Shown: positions 31,404-42,674 of the stretch, in pieces
Numbering within the stretch: the stretch's first letter is position 1
How the letters are laid out: every line of letters begins with the position of its first letter
Assembly: GCF_025449215.1 (NCBI RefSeq)
Contig: NZ_CP104900.1
Location: 3,224,001 to 3,288,000, forward strand
DNA length: 64,000 nt
Origin: Shewanella seohaensis
GTDB lineage: Bacteria > Pseudomonadota > Gammaproteobacteria > Enterobacterales > Shewanellaceae
Direction of reading: 5' to 3'
Program-made: the position numbers and the translations under genes
The notes under the pieces: model-generated
Told to the model about the DNA's origin: nothing
Databases searched by the model: none
Seen by the model: only the letters and a program-made list of their open reading frames with translations

Positions 31404-33773
31404 TCAACCGTGCGCTTCGGCTAAATATAACCAAGTATCAATCACTGTATCAGGGTTTAACGATACGGTATCGATACCTTGTTCAACTAACCAGGCGGCG
31501 AAATCAGCGTGATCTGAAGGTCCTTGACCACAGATACCGATGTAAGCGCCCTTAGCCTTAGCCGCTTTAATGGCCATAGACAGCAGGATCTTAACGGCTT
31601 CGTTACGCTCATCGAACAGGTGGCTGATAATCCCTGAGTCACGGTCAAGACCGAGTGAGAGCTGAGTCAAGTCATTTGAACCGATAGAGAAACCATCGAA
31701 GTGCTCGAGGAACTGGTCGGCTAACAGCGCGTTAGAAGGCACTTCACACATCATGATGACGCGCAGACCATCTTTACCACGCTCTAAGCCCTGCTCTTTC
31801 AGCAGTCCAATTACTTGCTCGGCTTCTTTCACGGTACGGACGAATGGGATCATCACTTCAACGTTTTTCAGACCCATCTCGTTACGAACACGCTTGATGG
31901 CTTCACACTCTAGGGCGAAGCAGTCACGGAACGATTCAGAGATATAACGGCTCGCACCACGGAAGCCCAGCATTGGGTTCTCTTCCTCTGGCTCGTAACG
32001 GTCACCACCTACTAAGTTAGCGTACTCGTTAGACTTAAAGTCTGACATACGCACGATCACTTTCTTCGGATGGAAAGCAGAACCGATTGAGGCGATACCT
32101 TCGACTAAGCGGGCAATGTAGAACTCAACTGGAGAGTCGTAACCTGCGATCATCTCGTTGATTTCTTCCTGCAACGCAGCGTCTTGTTGGTTGAACTCAA
32201 GCAGTGCCTTAGGGTGAATACCGATCATACGGTTGATGATGAATTCTAAACGGGCCAGACCCACACCTTCGTTAGGTAGACGGGCAAAGTCAAAGGCGCG
32301 GTCAGGGTTACCCACGTTCATCATGATCTTCATCGGTAATGGAGGCAGTGCGTCAACGCGGTTAGATACCACTTCGAACTCTTGCTTACCTTCGTAGATG
32401 TAACCAGTATCACCTTCGGCGCAAGAAACCGTCACTAACTGACCATTCTTGATACGGTCGGTCACGTCGCCACAACCCACTACCGCTGGTACACCTAATT
32501 CACGGGCAATAATCGCAGCGTGACAAGTACGGCCACCACGGTTTGTGACGATAGCGCTAGCACGCTTCATGATTGGTTCCCAATCTGGGTCAGTCATGTC
32601 GGTCACTAACACATCGCCAGGTTGGATTTGATCCATGTCAGCGATTGAAGTTAATACCTTAGCCACACCTGAACCCACTTTATGACCGATAGCACGACCT
32701 TCAGAGATCACCGCGCCACGGCTCTTTAAGTGGTAACGTTCAATTAATTGTACGTCTTCACGGCTACGAACCGTTTCTGGACGTGCTTGAACGATATAGA
32801 GTTTGCCATCGTTACCATCTTTTGCCCACTCGATGTCCATTGGACGACCATAGTGTTTCTCGATGATCATGGCTTGCTTAGCCAGCTCCATCACTTCTTC
32901 GTCGCTAATTGAGAATTGACGACGTTTTTCAGCAGCAACGTCTTCAATTTTCACTTGTTTGCCGTGAGAAGCATCATCGGAATACACCATCTGGATGAGC
33001 TTGCTACCGATATTACGGCGAACAACGGCTTTATGGCCTTGAGTGAGGATGGGTTTGTGAACATAGAACTCATCAGGGTTTACGGCACCTTGTACAACCA
33101 TCTCACCCAGACCGAAAGATGAAGTGATAAAGACCACATCGTTATTACCGGACTCAGTATCCATGGTGAACATCACCCCTGAAGCCGCTTTGTCAGAGCG
33201 AACCATACGCTGTACGCCAGCAGAAAGGGCAACACCGTGGTGTTCATAACCTTGGTGCACACGGTATGAGATAGCTCGGTCGTTAAACAGTGACGCGAAC
33301 ACGTGCTTAATCGCCACGAGTACTGAGTCAAATCCTTTCACGTTTAAGAAGGTTTCTTGCTGACCAGCAAAAGAAGCATCTGGCATGTCTTCTGCGGTAG
33401 CAGAAGAACGCACCGCGAATGATGCATCGCTCGTTTCAGCGGCAAGTTTGTCGTAAGCTTCACGAATCGCTTGCTCTAGAGCTGGTTGGAACGGGGTATC
33501 AATAACCCATTGTCTGATCTGTGCACCTACTTGTGCCAGTGCATTGACATCATCTACATCCAATGTTGCTAGGATGTCATAAATCTTCTGGTTAAGTCCG
33601 CTTTGTTCAAGAAATTCATTGAACGCAAAAGATGTGGTCGCAAAGCCACCAGGCACTTGAACACCTGCATTAGCTAGATTGCTGATCATCTCCCCAAGAG
33701 AGGCATTCTTACCGCCTACCTTGTTGACGTCACCCATGCCTAATTCTTGATACCAGAGTACATATTGCTGCAC
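31404..33773 (-). CDS. ppsA: Phosphoenolpyruvate synthase
   Basis: Converts pyruvate and ATP to PEP, AMP and phosphate, for gluconeogenesis. The 789-residue protein (E. coli 792) has the N-terminal PPDK/PEP ATP-binding domain ([35 protein letters not shown]), the phosphohistidine motif [23 protein letters not shown] near residue 418, and the TIM-barrel domain ending [20 protein letters not shown]. The gene is divergent from ppsR, whose product phosphorylates and dephosphorylates it. A HexR-like site lies in the shared upstream region. Both are common features of Shewanella central metabolism. Confidence 0.97.
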   Translation of the reverse strand: MQQYVLWYQELGMGDVNKVGGKNASLGEMISNLANAGVQVPGGFATTSFAFNEFLEQSGLNQKIYDILATLDVDDVNALAQVGAQIRQWVIDTPFQPALEQAIREAYDKLAAETSDASFAVRSSATAEDMPDASFAGQQETFLNVKGFDSVLVAIKHVFASLFNDRAISYRVHQGYEHHGVALSAGVQRMVRSDKAASGVMFTMDTESGNNDVVFITSSFGLGEMVVQGAVNPDEFYVHKPILTQGHKAVVRRNIGSKLIQMVYSDDASHGKQVKIEDVAAEKRRQFSISDEEVMELAKQAMIIEKHYGRPMDIEWAKDGNDGKLYIVQARPETVRSREDVQLIERYHLKSRGAVISEGRAIGHKVGSGVAKVLTSIADMDQIQPGDVLVTDMTDPDWEPIMKRASAIVTNRGGRTCHAAIIARELGVPAVVGCGDVTDRIKNGQLVTVSCAEGDTGYIYEGKQEFEVVSNRVDALPPLPMKIMMNVGNPDRAFDFARLPNEGVGLARLEFIINRMIGIHPKALLEFNQQDAALQEEINEMIAGYDSPVEFYIARLVEGIASIGSAFHPKKVIVRMSDFKSNEYANLVGGDRYEPEEENPMLGFRGASRYISESFRDCFALECEAIKRVRNEMGLKNVEVMIPFVRTVKEAEQVIGLLKEQGLERGKDGLRVIMMCEVPSNALLADQFLEHFDGFSIGSNDLTQLSLGLDRDSGIISHLFDERNEAVKILLSMAIKAAKAKGAYIGICGQGPSDHADFAAWLVEQGIDTVSLNPDTVIDTWLYLAEAHG

Positions 33774-33871
33774 AGTTCTATCTCCGCAAGTTTATTTCAG
33801 TGTGGCCCCTTCACACGAGGGCAGCGGCATTTTACACTCCCGCCGAAGCAGCGTAAATCTATAATTTTATT

Positions 33872-33886
33872 TGTAATTTTATTACT
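33872..33886. promoter_or_regulatory. Candidate HexR operator between ppsA and ppsR
   Basis: TGTAATTTTATTACT matches the recalled HexR consensus TGTAATTAAATTACA at 12 of 15 positions (the three middle bases being A/T in either case leaves one real mismatch). It lies about 100 bases upstream of ppsA and just before the ppsR ribosome binding site. HexR is known to control ppsA and other central-carbon genes in Shewanella; applying it here is inference. Confidence 0.55.
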
Positions 33887-33899
33887 ACAAGAGGTCAGT

Positions 33900-34712
33900 A
33901 TGTCACCAAAGGTCTTTTATATCTCAGATGGGACGGCGATCACAGCCGAGGTTTTTGGCCATGCAGTACTCTCGCAATTTCCATTAGAATTTGAGTCACT
34001 TACAATTCCATTTGTTGAAACATTGGCAAAAGCTGAGAACGTTAAACGACAAATTAATGATTGTTTTATTACAACAGGAGAAAGGCCGTTAGTGTTCCAT
34101 TCGATCGTAAAACCTGAAATTCGGGACATTATTTATTCGAGTGAAGGACTCGATTACGATTTTTTAAATACCTTCGTTGCACCACTTGAACAACATTTAG
34201 GCGTTAGCGCCTCTCCGGTGTTACATCGCACCCACGGAAAAGCCAATCACGGCTACGAAGCCCGTATTGATGCTATCAATTTTGCGATGGACAATGATGA
34301 TGGCCAAACCATGAAACATATGGATCAGGCCGATTTAATCCTGCTTGGCGTGTCTCGCTGCGGTAAAACCCCGTCCAGCCTCTATTTATCGATGCAGTTT
34401 GGTATTAAAGCGGCCAACTATCCGTTCACCGAAGACGATATGGATAACCTCAAATTGCCCGAAGCGTTAAAACGCAATAAGAAGAAGTTGTTCGGCTTAA
34501 CCATCGATCCGGTGCGTTTACATGAAATCCGCCAAAGCCGCATGGAAAACAGCCGCTACTCGTCCTTAAAGCAGTGTCGTTTAGAAGTCAAAGAAGTCGA
34601 GATGATGTTTAAACGTGAACGTATTCCTTATATCGACACCACCAACCACTCGGTCGAAGAAATCGCCACTAAGATTTTGGACGTGACAGGCTTAGAACGT
34701 CATATGTTCTAA
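33900..34712 (+). CDS. ppsR: PEP synthase regulatory protein (kinase/pyrophosphorylase, PSRP/DUF299)
   Basis: Bifunctional regulator that inactivates PpsA by ADP-dependent threonine phosphorylation and reactivates it by phosphate-dependent removal. The 270-residue protein has the family P-loop [15 protein letters not shown] near residue 150 and the N-terminal motif [23 protein letters not shown] start at ATG 33900, preceded by AGAGGT; longer upstream frames include non-family sequence. Divergent from ppsA, so target and regulator are adjacent. Confidence 0.94.
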   Translation: MSPKVFYISDGTAITAEVFGHAVLSQFPLEFESLTIPFVETLAKAENVKRQINDCFITTGERPLVFHSIVKPEIRDIIYSSEGLDYDFLNTFVAPLEQHLGVSASPVLHRTHGKANHGYEARIDAINFAMDNDDGQTMKHMDQADLILLGVSRCGKTPSSLYLSMQFGIKAANYPFTEDDMDNLKLPEALKRNKKKLFGLTIDPVRLHEIRQSRMENSRYSSLKQCRLEVKEVEMMFKRERIPYIDTTNHSVEEIATKILDVTGLERHMF

Positions 34713-34782
34713 TCTTGATGATTTCGAACGAGGCAATCGAGCCCCTCGATTTAGGCTAAATAGGTCTAACTTAAATCAAATT

Positions 34783-34827
34783 CATTGCACAGTTGCCGAC
34801 AATTAACACAATTGGCACTGTGCAATG
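34783..34827. promoter_or_regulatory. Large interrupted inverted repeat upstream of DAHP synthase
   Basis: CATTGCACAGT at 34783-34793 is perfectly repeated in inverse at 34817-34827, and inner bases GCC/GGC and AATT/AATT extend the pairing with small bulges. The right arm overlaps the probable -35 of the aroG promoter. There is no T tract, so a terminator is unlikely; an operator for an unidentified regulator is the best guess. Confidence 0.5.
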
Positions 34828-34846
34828 CTGTTCGATTCGTTATAAT
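34818..34846 (+). promoter_or_regulatory. Probable promoter of DAHP synthase
   Basis: TATAAT at 34841-34846 is a perfect -10 hexamer about 50 bases before the start codon. The -35 at a 17-base spacing (CTGTGC) is weak and lies within the right arm of the inverted repeat. Confidence 0.5.
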
Positions 34847-34893
34847 CCGAGGCAATCTGGCGAAAAGCGCCGCACGCAAGCTCGGTATTTTGA

Positions 34894-35958
34894 ATGACCA
34901 TTAAAACAGACGAATTACGCACTTCCTTATTAGCTAAAGTCATCTCACCTGCACAACTGGCATCTGAGTACCCGTTAACCCAAGATGCAGCCGATTATCT
35001 CGTACAACAACGTCGTGAAGTCGAAGCCATTATTATGGGCGAAGATCAACGCCTATTAGTGATCATTGGCCCCTGCTCTATCCATGATACTCAAGCCGCC
35101 CTCGACTACGCTCGCCGTTTAGCGGTATTGCACCAAGAGTTAAAGGACGATCTCTGCATTTTAATGCGTGTGTATTTTGAAAAACCCCGCACTATCGTCG
35201 GTTGGAAGGGGTTAATCTCCGATCCTGATTTAGATGGCAGCTTCGAGCCAAATAAAGGTTTACGTATTGCTCGGGAGTTATTGCAACAAATCACTGAGCT
35301 GAAGTTACCGATTGCCACCGAATTTTTAGACATGGTGAATGGTCAATACATTGCCGACTTAATTACCTGGGGCGCTATCGGCGCCCGCACCACAGAAAGC
35401 CAAGTTCACCGTGAAATGGCCTCGGCGCTCTCCTGCCCCGTTGGCTTTAAAAACGGTACCGATGGCAATATTAATATTGCCGTCGATGCGGTGCGCGCAG
35501 CAAAAGTGCCGCATATCTTCTATTCACCGGATAAAGACGGCGCCATGTCAGTGTATCGCACCCATGGTAACCCTTACGGCCACATTATTTTACGTGGCGG
35601 TAAAAAGCCGAATTACTTTGAACAAGACATTGAAGAAGCAAGATTAAAACTTGAGTCTGTCAATGTAACGCCGCGCGTGGTGGTCGATTTTAGCCACGGC
35701 AACAGTGAAAAGAACCACCTAAAGCAGCTTGTGGTTGCCGACAATATCATGGCGCAAATGCGCGCGGGCAGCACGGCAATTGCCGGGGTGATGGCCGAAA
35801 GTTTCTTACAGGAAGGCAATCAGAAGGTGGTTGAGGGTCAACCTCTGTGTTACGGCCAAAGCATCACAGATGCTTGCCTGCATTGGGATGACTCGGAGAA
35901 ATTACTGCGCGATCTGGCTAAGGCCTCCCGCGATAGACGTGAGTTTCTCGGCAAATAA
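34894..35958 (+). CDS. 3-deoxy-7-phosphoheptulonate (DAHP) synthase, type I
   Basis: First enzyme of the shikimate pathway, joining PEP and erythrose-4-phosphate. The 354-residue protein has the family motifs VIIGPCSIHD near residue 60, MRVYFEKPRT near residue 97, GARTTESQVHREMAS, and the C-terminal GVMAESFLQEGNQ and YGQSITDACLHW. Which feedback type (AroF, AroG or AroH) it is cannot be decided by eye, so no symbol is given. Its PEP substrate is produced by the neighbouring PpsA. Monocistronic with its own promoter and terminator. Confidence 0.95.
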   Translation: MTIKTDELRTSLLAKVISPAQLASEYPLTQDAADYLVQQRREVEAIIMGEDQRLLVIIGPCSIHDTQAALDYARRLAVLHQELKDDLCILMRVYFEKPRTIVGWKGLISDPDLDGSFEPNKGLRIARELLQQITELKLPIATEFLDMVNGQYIADLITWGAIGARTTESQVHREMASALSCPVGFKNGTDGNINIAVDAVRAAKVPHIFYSPDKDGAMSVYRTHGNPYGHIILRGGKKPNYFEQDIEEARLKLESVNVTPRVVVDFSHGNSEKNHLKQLVVADNIMAQMRAGSTAIAGVMAESFLQEGNQKVVEGQPLCYGQSITDACLHWDDSEKLLRDLAKASRDRREFLGK

Positions 35959-35974
35959 GTCGATTACCCACGGC

Positions 35975-36001
35975 AAAAGGCTTCCACTGGAAGCCTTTTT
36001 T
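35975..36001 (+). terminator. Terminator of DAHP synthase gene
   Basis: AGGCTTCC-ACT-GGAAGCCT stem followed by a T tract, 17 bases after the stop. Confidence 0.88.
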
Positions 36002-36108
36002 CTTTTCGTTTTACCTTAACACCTAACGATATAGGCGTTTTCTACCATTCAAATTGAAAACTCACTATAATTGCGCCTCTTTAAAAATGCATAACCTCAG
36101 GTTGCCGT

Positions 36109-36540
36109 ATGCCAAACTCGCTCGACTCTAGCCGCCCTGCCTTTTCTGACGCCATCGAACAGCGGATCAATCAATCCGAAGCGCGGGTGATCAAGGCCGT
36201 ATTTCCATCTATTACCAATCACCACAACACCTTGTTCGGTGGCGAAGCGTTAGCATGGATGGATGAAACCGCTTTTATTGCGGCGACTCGCTTTTGCCGT
36301 AAAACCTTAGTGACCGTCAGCTCCGACAGAATCGACTTTAAAAAACCTATTCCAGCGGGCACATTAGCCGAACTCATCGCCCGTGTGATCCATGTGGGTA
36401 ATACCTCGTTAAAGGTGGAAGTGAATATTTTCGTCGAGGACATGTATCAAGATCACCGCGAACATGCGATCCGCGGTGTATTCACCTTTGTTGCGGTTGA
36501 CGAACAACGCCATCCGACTCAGGTGTGGACCGCTGAATAA
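36109..36540 (+). CDS. Acyl-CoA thioesterase, YciA-like hotdog protein
   Basis: A 143-residue single hotdog-fold acyl-CoA thioesterase. The motif NHHNTLFGGEALAWMDETAFIAATRFC at about residues 38-64 is the conserved helix region with catalytic Asp/Asn (N-x-x-G-G-x-L-x-x-x-D). The following VTVSSDRIDFKKPIPAG is typical of the YciA/BFIT group. Substrate chain length is unknown. Monocistronic, ended by a hairpin. Confidence 0.88.
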   Translation: MPNSLDSSRPAFSDAIEQRINQSEARVIKAVFPSITNHHNTLFGGEALAWMDETAFIAATRFCRKTLVTVSSDRIDFKKPIPAGTLAELIARVIHVGNTSLKVEVNIFVEDMYQDHREHAIRGVFTFVAVDEQRHPTQVWTAE

Positions 36541-36577
36541 GATTTAGCCAGTCAAAATAACGTACTCTCGCCCTTAA

Positions 36578-36604
36578 ACACGCCCGTTTGAGGGCGTGTT
36601 TTTG
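36578..36604 (+). terminator. Thioesterase gene terminator
   Basis: ACACGCCC-GTTTGA-GGGCGTGT stem followed by T residues. Confidence 0.82.
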
Positions 36605-36761
36605 TTTGAATAATCCGCCCACCTTTGATAGACAAAAGTATAACAACCAGAAACATATAAAAATTTTGTCAATCTTACTGCATAAAGCAATAGGATCCTC
36701 GATTACTTTTCTGTTACATTGGGTTTAATCTTCACGTGCCACGAACATAACCAACAAAGCC

Positions 36762-37424
36762 ATGAAGCTAGAAAACTTAAATATTATTATTGCCGATGAC
36801 CATCCATTGTTTCGAAATGCACTACGTCAAGCCCTCAGTAGCGCCTTTGAGCACACCCAATGGTATGAGGCCGACAGTGCCGATGCCTTACAGTCTGTAT
36901 TAGATTCACAGAATGTGAGTTACGATTTGGTTTTGCTGGATCTGCAAATGCCTGGCTCCCACGGCTATTCGACGCTTATTCACCTGCGCTCCCATTACCC
37001 TGAATTGCCTGTGGTGGTGATTTCGGCCCATGAGGATATCAATACCATTAGCCGTGCTATCCATTATGGCGGCAGTGGTTTTATTCCTAAATCGGCATCG
37101 ATGGAAACCTTAAAAGAAGCGCTCACCGCCGTATTATTTGGGGATATCTGGTTACCCGCTGGTGCTGAAATCATCCCGATTGAAGATGATGATACGGATA
37201 AGATGGCCAATAAACTCTCCGACTTGACGCCGCAGCAATACAAAGTGTTGCAGATGTTCGCCGAGGGCTTACTCAATAAGCAAATCGCCTATGACTTAGG
37301 TGTGTCTGAAGCCACCATCAAAGCCCACGCTACCGCGATTTTTAGAAAGCTGGGTGTCCGTAATCGTACTCAAGCCGTTATTGCCTTAGGCCAGCTTGAA
37401 ATGGATAAAGTGGATTTGACCTAA
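36762..37424 (+). CDS. NarL/FixJ-family response regulator (orphan)
   Basis: A 220-residue two-component regulator: receiver domain at residues 1-125 with acidic pocket (ADDHP) and phospho-acceptor D60 (LVLLDLQMPG), Lys in FIPKSAS, and a LuxR-type HTH at about 150-210 (LTPQQYKVLQMFAEGLLNKQIAYDLGVSEATIKAH). No histidine kinase is adjacent, so its partner is unknown. Possibly part of a phosphorelay encoded elsewhere. Convergent with cysB. Confidence 0.92.
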   Translation: MKLENLNIIIADDHPLFRNALRQALSSAFEHTQWYEADSADALQSVLDSQNVSYDLVLLDLQMPGSHGYSTLIHLRSHYPELPVVVISAHEDINTISRAIHYGGSGFIPKSASMETLKEALTAVLFGDIWLPAGAEIIPIEDDDTDKMANKLSDLTPQQYKVLQMFAEGLLNKQIAYDLGVSEATIKAHATAIFRKLGVRNRTQAVIALGQLEMDKVDLT

Positions 37425-37453
37425 TTCGGCCGTGGCTGCTGTCAATTTCACAT

Positions 37454-37483
37454 AAAAAATGCCGCATTCATTGCGGCATTTTT
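37454..37483. terminator. Bidirectional terminator between response regulator and cysB
   Basis: ATGCCGCA-TTCAT-TGCGGCAT stem with A and T tracts on both sides. Confidence 0.85.
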
Positions 37484-37504
37484 ATTGTATCTAACGCGAT
37501 TGAA

Positions 37505-38554
<1,050 letters not shown>

Positions 38555-38706
38555 TTATAGTATATAGTAAAAATTAAAGCAAATAGGAATATAGAGCACA
38601 AGTCTTAAGTTTCATACGACAGAAATGATAACCTAGGCTAAGATAACTATGCTAGTTTATTGATTTATTGTAGCATTAGCCCAATTAGATAAATAATGGA
38701 ACAGCT

Positions 38707-39486
38707 ATGACATTCACCTTGGTTCTGATCCTCATCGGTGCACTTTTACTGCTTGTTATCGGAATTAACGTTATACAACAACAAAAAGAACGTGCTGAGG
38801 CTGAACGTCGCATAGAATTTGCCCGTCAACGCGCAATTATTGATGAAACTGAAACCGTATTATCCAACACAGGGATGATCCCTTGCAGTACACACATCAT
38901 TTTAGTGCTCTATCGTCGTGTACAAGAAGCGTTAGAAATCGCCACTACTTTAAGTGCGAGTCAACAGCAATCGGATTTTCAACGTCGTCTTACCGATCTC
39001 AAGTCACAAATCGAGACATTGCAATCTAACACGCCACAGATGCCCCCTATCGAGAATTTTAGATTGCCGGATAATGACAAGCAGATCTTAGTGTTAGTAC
39101 AAACACTCAAGAAACTGAAAGCCATTTTACGTGCAGAGCACAACAAGGGCCGAGTCGACCCCAATGTTTTTGCTCAGGAAGAGAATCGTATCGATAGTTT
39201 ACAGCTACGGATTAATGTTGATTCCATGCTGTCCCGTGCCCGTGCCGCAAGCTTTATGAAGCAATATGGTTCATCTAAGCAAATGGTCACAAAAGCTTTA
39301 GCAACCCTACATGCCATTAAAGCGCAAACGCCGAATGACCCTTTTATTGCCCGCAAGGTCGATGAAGCCAAAATGTTGTTAGATGAGATTATGGGTGCAC
39401 AAAAACTGTCTGCACCTAGTGCGCCTAGACCTAAAAATGAAGAAGATGACATCGATATGCTGTTTCAACCGAAGAAGAAATGGTGA
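38707..39486 (+). CDS. Membrane-anchored coiled-coil protein, unknown function
   Basis: A 259-residue protein with one N-terminal transmembrane segment (residues 3-23) followed by long helical, charged, coiled-coil-prone sequence (QQQKERAEAERRIEFARQR, then repeated heptad-like stretches to about 225). The C-terminal tail is acidic then basic (EEDDIDMLFQPKKKW). I do not recognise a family. It lies opposite topA and may act with cell-envelope or cytoplasmic partners, but nothing in the sequence shows which. Confidence 0.75.
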   Translation: MTFTLVLILIGALLLLVIGINVIQQQKERAEAERRIEFARQRAIIDETETVLSNTGMIPCSTHIILVLYRRVQEALEIATTLSASQQQSDFQRRLTDLKSQIETLQSNTPQMPPIENFRLPDNDKQILVLVQTLKKLKAILRAEHNKGRVDPNVFAQEENRIDSLQLRINVDSMLSRARAASFMKQYGSSKQMVTKALATLHAIKAQTPNDPFIARKVDEAKMLLDEIMGAQKLSAPSAPRPKNEEDDIDMLFQPKKKW

Positions 39487-39518
39487 TATCGCATTGCTCA
39501 ATTAAGAACGTTTTCCAT

Positions 39519-39548
39519 AAAAAGCCAAGTCTATGACTTGGCTTTTTT
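39519..39548 (+). terminator. Terminator of the coiled-coil gene
   Basis: AAGCCAAGT-CTATG-ACTTGGCTT stem followed by T residues, 33 bases past the stop. Confidence 0.87.
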
Positions 39549-39634
39549 ATGCGTGGTATGTTTATCCACAATATCTCGGTTATCGATAAACCACTATCAT
39601 TACTACAATCGGCGGTTGTAAGAACCCTAGATAA

Positions 39635-39664
39635 CAAAATGGGCTCACCTAAGTGAACCCATTT
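39635..39664 (-). terminator. topA terminator
   Basis: On the minus strand ATGGGTTCAC / GTGAGCCCAT with a TTAG loop and one mismatch, followed by TTTTG, about 45 bases past the topA stop. Confidence 0.6.
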
Positions 39665-39706
39665 ATAACCACGAAGAAAAGGATCCTAAACCCGATTCAG
39701 ATAAGG

Positions 39707-42343
39707 TTACTTCTTAGCTTTCTTCGCCGTCGATTCAGTCACCCATTTACCATTCACATAATGGGCCGACCATCCGGTTGCTTTACCATCAACTTCGGTC
39801 GCCACATATTGCTCTTTGGTCTTACGGCTAAACTTAACCGCCGCTTTATTCCCCTCATCATCGGCGATAGGAGCATCGGCAAGATACTGATATTTTGGCC
39901 ACAATAGCTCGCGATATTTCACTAACTCTTCAACCAGTGGCGCCCGGGTTTCCCGAGATTTAGGGAAAGTACTGGCTGCCAAGAAAATCCCTGCCGCACC
40001 GTCACGCAGCACAAAATGCGCATCAGACTTGCTGCATTTCAGCTCTGGCAGATAAATAGGATCCTCTTTTGGAGGCGCAGCTTCGCCGTTTTTCAGTAAC
40101 TTACGAGTATTTTTACATTCCTCGTTAGTACAACCAAAATACTTACCAAAACGGCCGTTTTTCAGCTCCATATCATGGCCACAGCGATCACATTCAATTA
40201 ATGGACCTTCGTAACCTTTGATCTTAAATTGTCCTTCTTCGACTTCATAACCCTCACAGATAGGGTTATTACCGCAAACGTGCAGCTTACGCTTTTCGTC
40301 GATAAGGTAGCTGTCCATCGCCGTGCCACAAATGCCGCAGCGATGCTTGGCGCGTAGCGCATCGGTTTCGGCATCTTCACTGTCGCTAATCGCTTCAATG
40401 CCTGGCGTTAAGTTCATGGTGGTTTTGCAGCGTTCTTTCGGTGGTAACTCGTAACCCGAACAACCGAGGAACACCCCAGTTGTGCCGGTACGGATCCCCA
40501 TAGGGCGACCACAAGTCGGACACTTAATATTGGTCATCACCATTTGATTGAGGCGCATACCGCCTTCTTCTGGTGCCAATTCCGCCTTCTCTAGTTGTTT
40601 AGTGAAGTCGGCATAGAAACCATCGAGAACCTTTTTCCAATCCAGCTCACCACTGGCGACATCGTCAAGGGTCTGTTCCATGCTGGCGGTAAAGTCGTAG
40701 CTCATCAGCTCGGCAAAACTACCGACTAAACGCTCACTCACAATCTCGCCCATTTTCTCTGCGTAGAAACGGCGGTTTTCAACTTTGACATAACCCCGCT
40801 CTTGAATCGTCGAAATAATAGTGGCATAGGTTGAAGGACGACCGATACCACGCTTCTCTAATTCTTTTACCAATGACGCTTCGCTGTATCTGGCAGGCGG
40901 CTTAGTAAAGTGTTGCTTAGGCTCTAATTCGACCAGAGACAACAGATCACCTTCGTTCACCGAGGGCAAGGTATTGTCTTCTTCATTTTTCTTTTTCAAT
41001 GCGGTTTGAACACGAGTCCAACCGTCAAAGCGCAGGATACGTCCCGTCGCTTTCAGTTCATAGTCACCCGCCTTGACCGTGAGTTTGGTCGCATCGTATT
41101 GGGCTGGTGTCATCTGACATGAGACAAACTGACGCCAAATAAGCTCGTAAAGGCGCTGTGCATCACGTTCCATATCAGTTAAGGCAGCCGCTTCGACATT
41201 CACGTTTGATGGACGAATCGCTTCGTGCGCCTCTTGTGCGCCTTCCTTAGAGCCGTAGCGAATTGGTTCGGCAGGTAAATACTTGGCGCCGTATTCCTTG
41301 CCGATCATCTCACGCACACTGTCTAACGCTTCTTGGCTTAAGTTTGTCGAATCGGTACGCATATAAGTGATGTGACCCGCTTCGTACAAGCGCTGTGCCA
41401 TCATCATGGTTTTCTTCACCCCAAAGCCTAAGCGAGTACTGGCCGCTTGTTGCAGAGTAGAAGTAATAAAAGGAGCCGAAGGTTTACTTTGGGTCGCTTT
41501 ATCTTCACGAGCGATCACTTTAAAGCTGGCAGAAGATAAGGCTTGAACGGCGGCTAACGCTTGCTGCTCGTTTGTTGGCTCGAAGGCTGAGTCTAAGTAC
41601 TTAACCACTTCCATGCGCAGCGCTTCGCTCGCAGGCGTATTCAACTGTGCGTGCACATCCCAAAACTCTTCAGGTACGAAGGCTTTGATTTCGCTTTCAC
41701 GCTCCACCACAAGACGCACAGCCACGGATTGTACCCGTCCTGCGGATAACCCGCGGGCAACCTTCTTCCACAACAATGGTGACACCATAAAGCCGACGAC
41801 ACGGTCTAAAAAGCGTCGTGCCTGCTGGGCATTCACCATATTGGTGTCGAGGGAAGAAGGTTTACTAAAGGCTTCTTGAATCGCAGATTTGGTGATCTCG
41901 TTAAACACAACGCGTTGATACCGTGAAGGATCGCCACCAATCACCTCTTGTAAATGCCAGGCGATGGCTTCCCCTTCACGGTCTAAGTCCGTTGCGAGAT
42001 AGATTTGGTCAGCAGAATCGGCTAAGGCTTGCAGCTCTTTAACGACTTTCTCTTTACCCGGTAGGATTTGATATTTAGCCGCCCAGCCCTTTTCAGGGTT
42101 AACGCCCATACGCGACACCAGCGCCTGGTGGTCTTTCACCTTTTTATATCGCGCCTTTTCTTCTGGCGACATCTTCTTCACTTCGGCGGCGGATTTCACC
42201 TTTTCATTGCCGTCAGATGAAGAAGAGGTTGGTAGGTCACGGATATGCCCCACACTCGATTTTACGATGAATTCTTTGCCGAGATATTTATTAATAGTCT
42301 TGGCTTTGGCCGGTGATTCGACAATAACTAGCGATTTACCCAT
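39707..42343 (-). CDS. topA: DNA topoisomerase I
   Basis: Relaxes negative supercoils by single-strand passage. The 878-residue protein has the TOPRIM domain ([22 protein letters not shown]), catalytic Tyr in [12 protein letters not shown] near residue 325, and three C-terminal C4 zinc ribbons ([37 protein letters not shown]), then a zinc-free tail. I start at 42343 since [11 protein letters not shown] matches the family; the in-frame start 48 bases upstream adds a non-conserved segment. Divergent from astB. Confidence 0.96.
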   Translation of the reverse strand: MGKSLVIVESPAKAKTINKYLGKEFIVKSSVGHIRDLPTSSSSDGNEKVKSAAEVKKMSPEEKARYKKVKDHQALVSRMGVNPEKGWAAKYQILPGKEKVVKELQALADSADQIYLATDLDREGEAIAWHLQEVIGGDPSRYQRVVFNEITKSAIQEAFSKPSSLDTNMVNAQQARRFLDRVVGFMVSPLLWKKVARGLSAGRVQSVAVRLVVERESEIKAFVPEEFWDVHAQLNTPASEALRMEVVKYLDSAFEPTNEQQALAAVQALSSASFKVIAREDKATQSKPSAPFITSTLQQAASTRLGFGVKKTMMMAQRLYEAGHITYMRTDSTNLSQEALDSVREMIGKEYGAKYLPAEPIRYGSKEGAQEAHEAIRPSNVNVEAAALTDMERDAQRLYELIWRQFVSCQMTPAQYDATKLTVKAGDYELKATGRILRFDGWTRVQTALKKKNEEDNTLPSVNEGDLLSLVELEPKQHFTKPPARYSEASLVKELEKRGIGRPSTYATIISTIQERGYVKVENRRFYAEKMGEIVSERLVGSFAELMSYDFTASMEQTLDDVASGELDWKKVLDGFYADFTKQLEKAELAPEEGGMRLNQMVMTNIKCPTCGRPMGIRTGTTGVFLGCSGYELPPKERCKTTMNLTPGIEAISDSEDAETDALRAKHRCGICGTAMDSYLIDEKRKLHVCGNNPICEGYEVEEGQFKIKGYEGPLIECDRCGHDMELKNGRFGKYFGCTNEECKNTRKLLKNGEAAPPKEDPIYLPELKCSKSDAHFVLRDGAAGIFLAASTFPKSRETRAPLVEELVKYRELLWPKYQYLADAPIADDEGNKAAVKFSRKTKEQYVATEVDGKATGWSAHYVNGKWVTESTAKKAKK

Positions 42344-42588
42344 AGTTTGATCTGCGCCAAAAAGTCTCAAGAAGGTGGAAATTGGCTCCATATATAGAGG
42401 GTTGCATTGAGAGTTTCAAGCTAATCCCTCTTTTATATGTACCAGCGAGTCACTTTTTAATCAAAGTTGAAAAAATGTAAAAAAATAATATTGCGTAATT
42501 AAAAACTAATATTTCATTATTTGCCAGCAAGCAAGAAATAGTTATGCATTTATCGCGAAAAAGTCGCTTTGAGCACAAAACCGTGCGC

Positions 42589-42650
42589 TTGTGCCCACAA
42601 AAACCTTCAGTATACTGGGTCGCTTCAGGGACCATTTGAATAAATAATAA
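42589..42650 (+). promoter_or_regulatory. Probable astB promoter with an ARG-box-like site
   Basis: TTGTGC at 42589-42594 and TATACT at 42611-42616 are separated by 16 bases. Downstream, TGAATAAATAATAA at 42637-42650 matches one half of the ArgR consensus TGAATWWWWATTCA well and the other half partly. The rest of the 42344-42674 gap, which also carries the topA promoter, shows no gene. Confidence 0.35.
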
Positions 42651-42674
42651 CCTTCCCTATCACAAGGATAAGCA

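Noticed and set aside
34783..34827. Inverted repeat upstream of DAHP synthase as the ppsR terminator
   Set aside because: No T tract follows either arm and it overlaps the promoter region, so an operator is more likely.
42637..42650. Firm ArgR operator for astB
   Set aside because: Only one half of the palindrome matches well; retained as a low-confidence site only.
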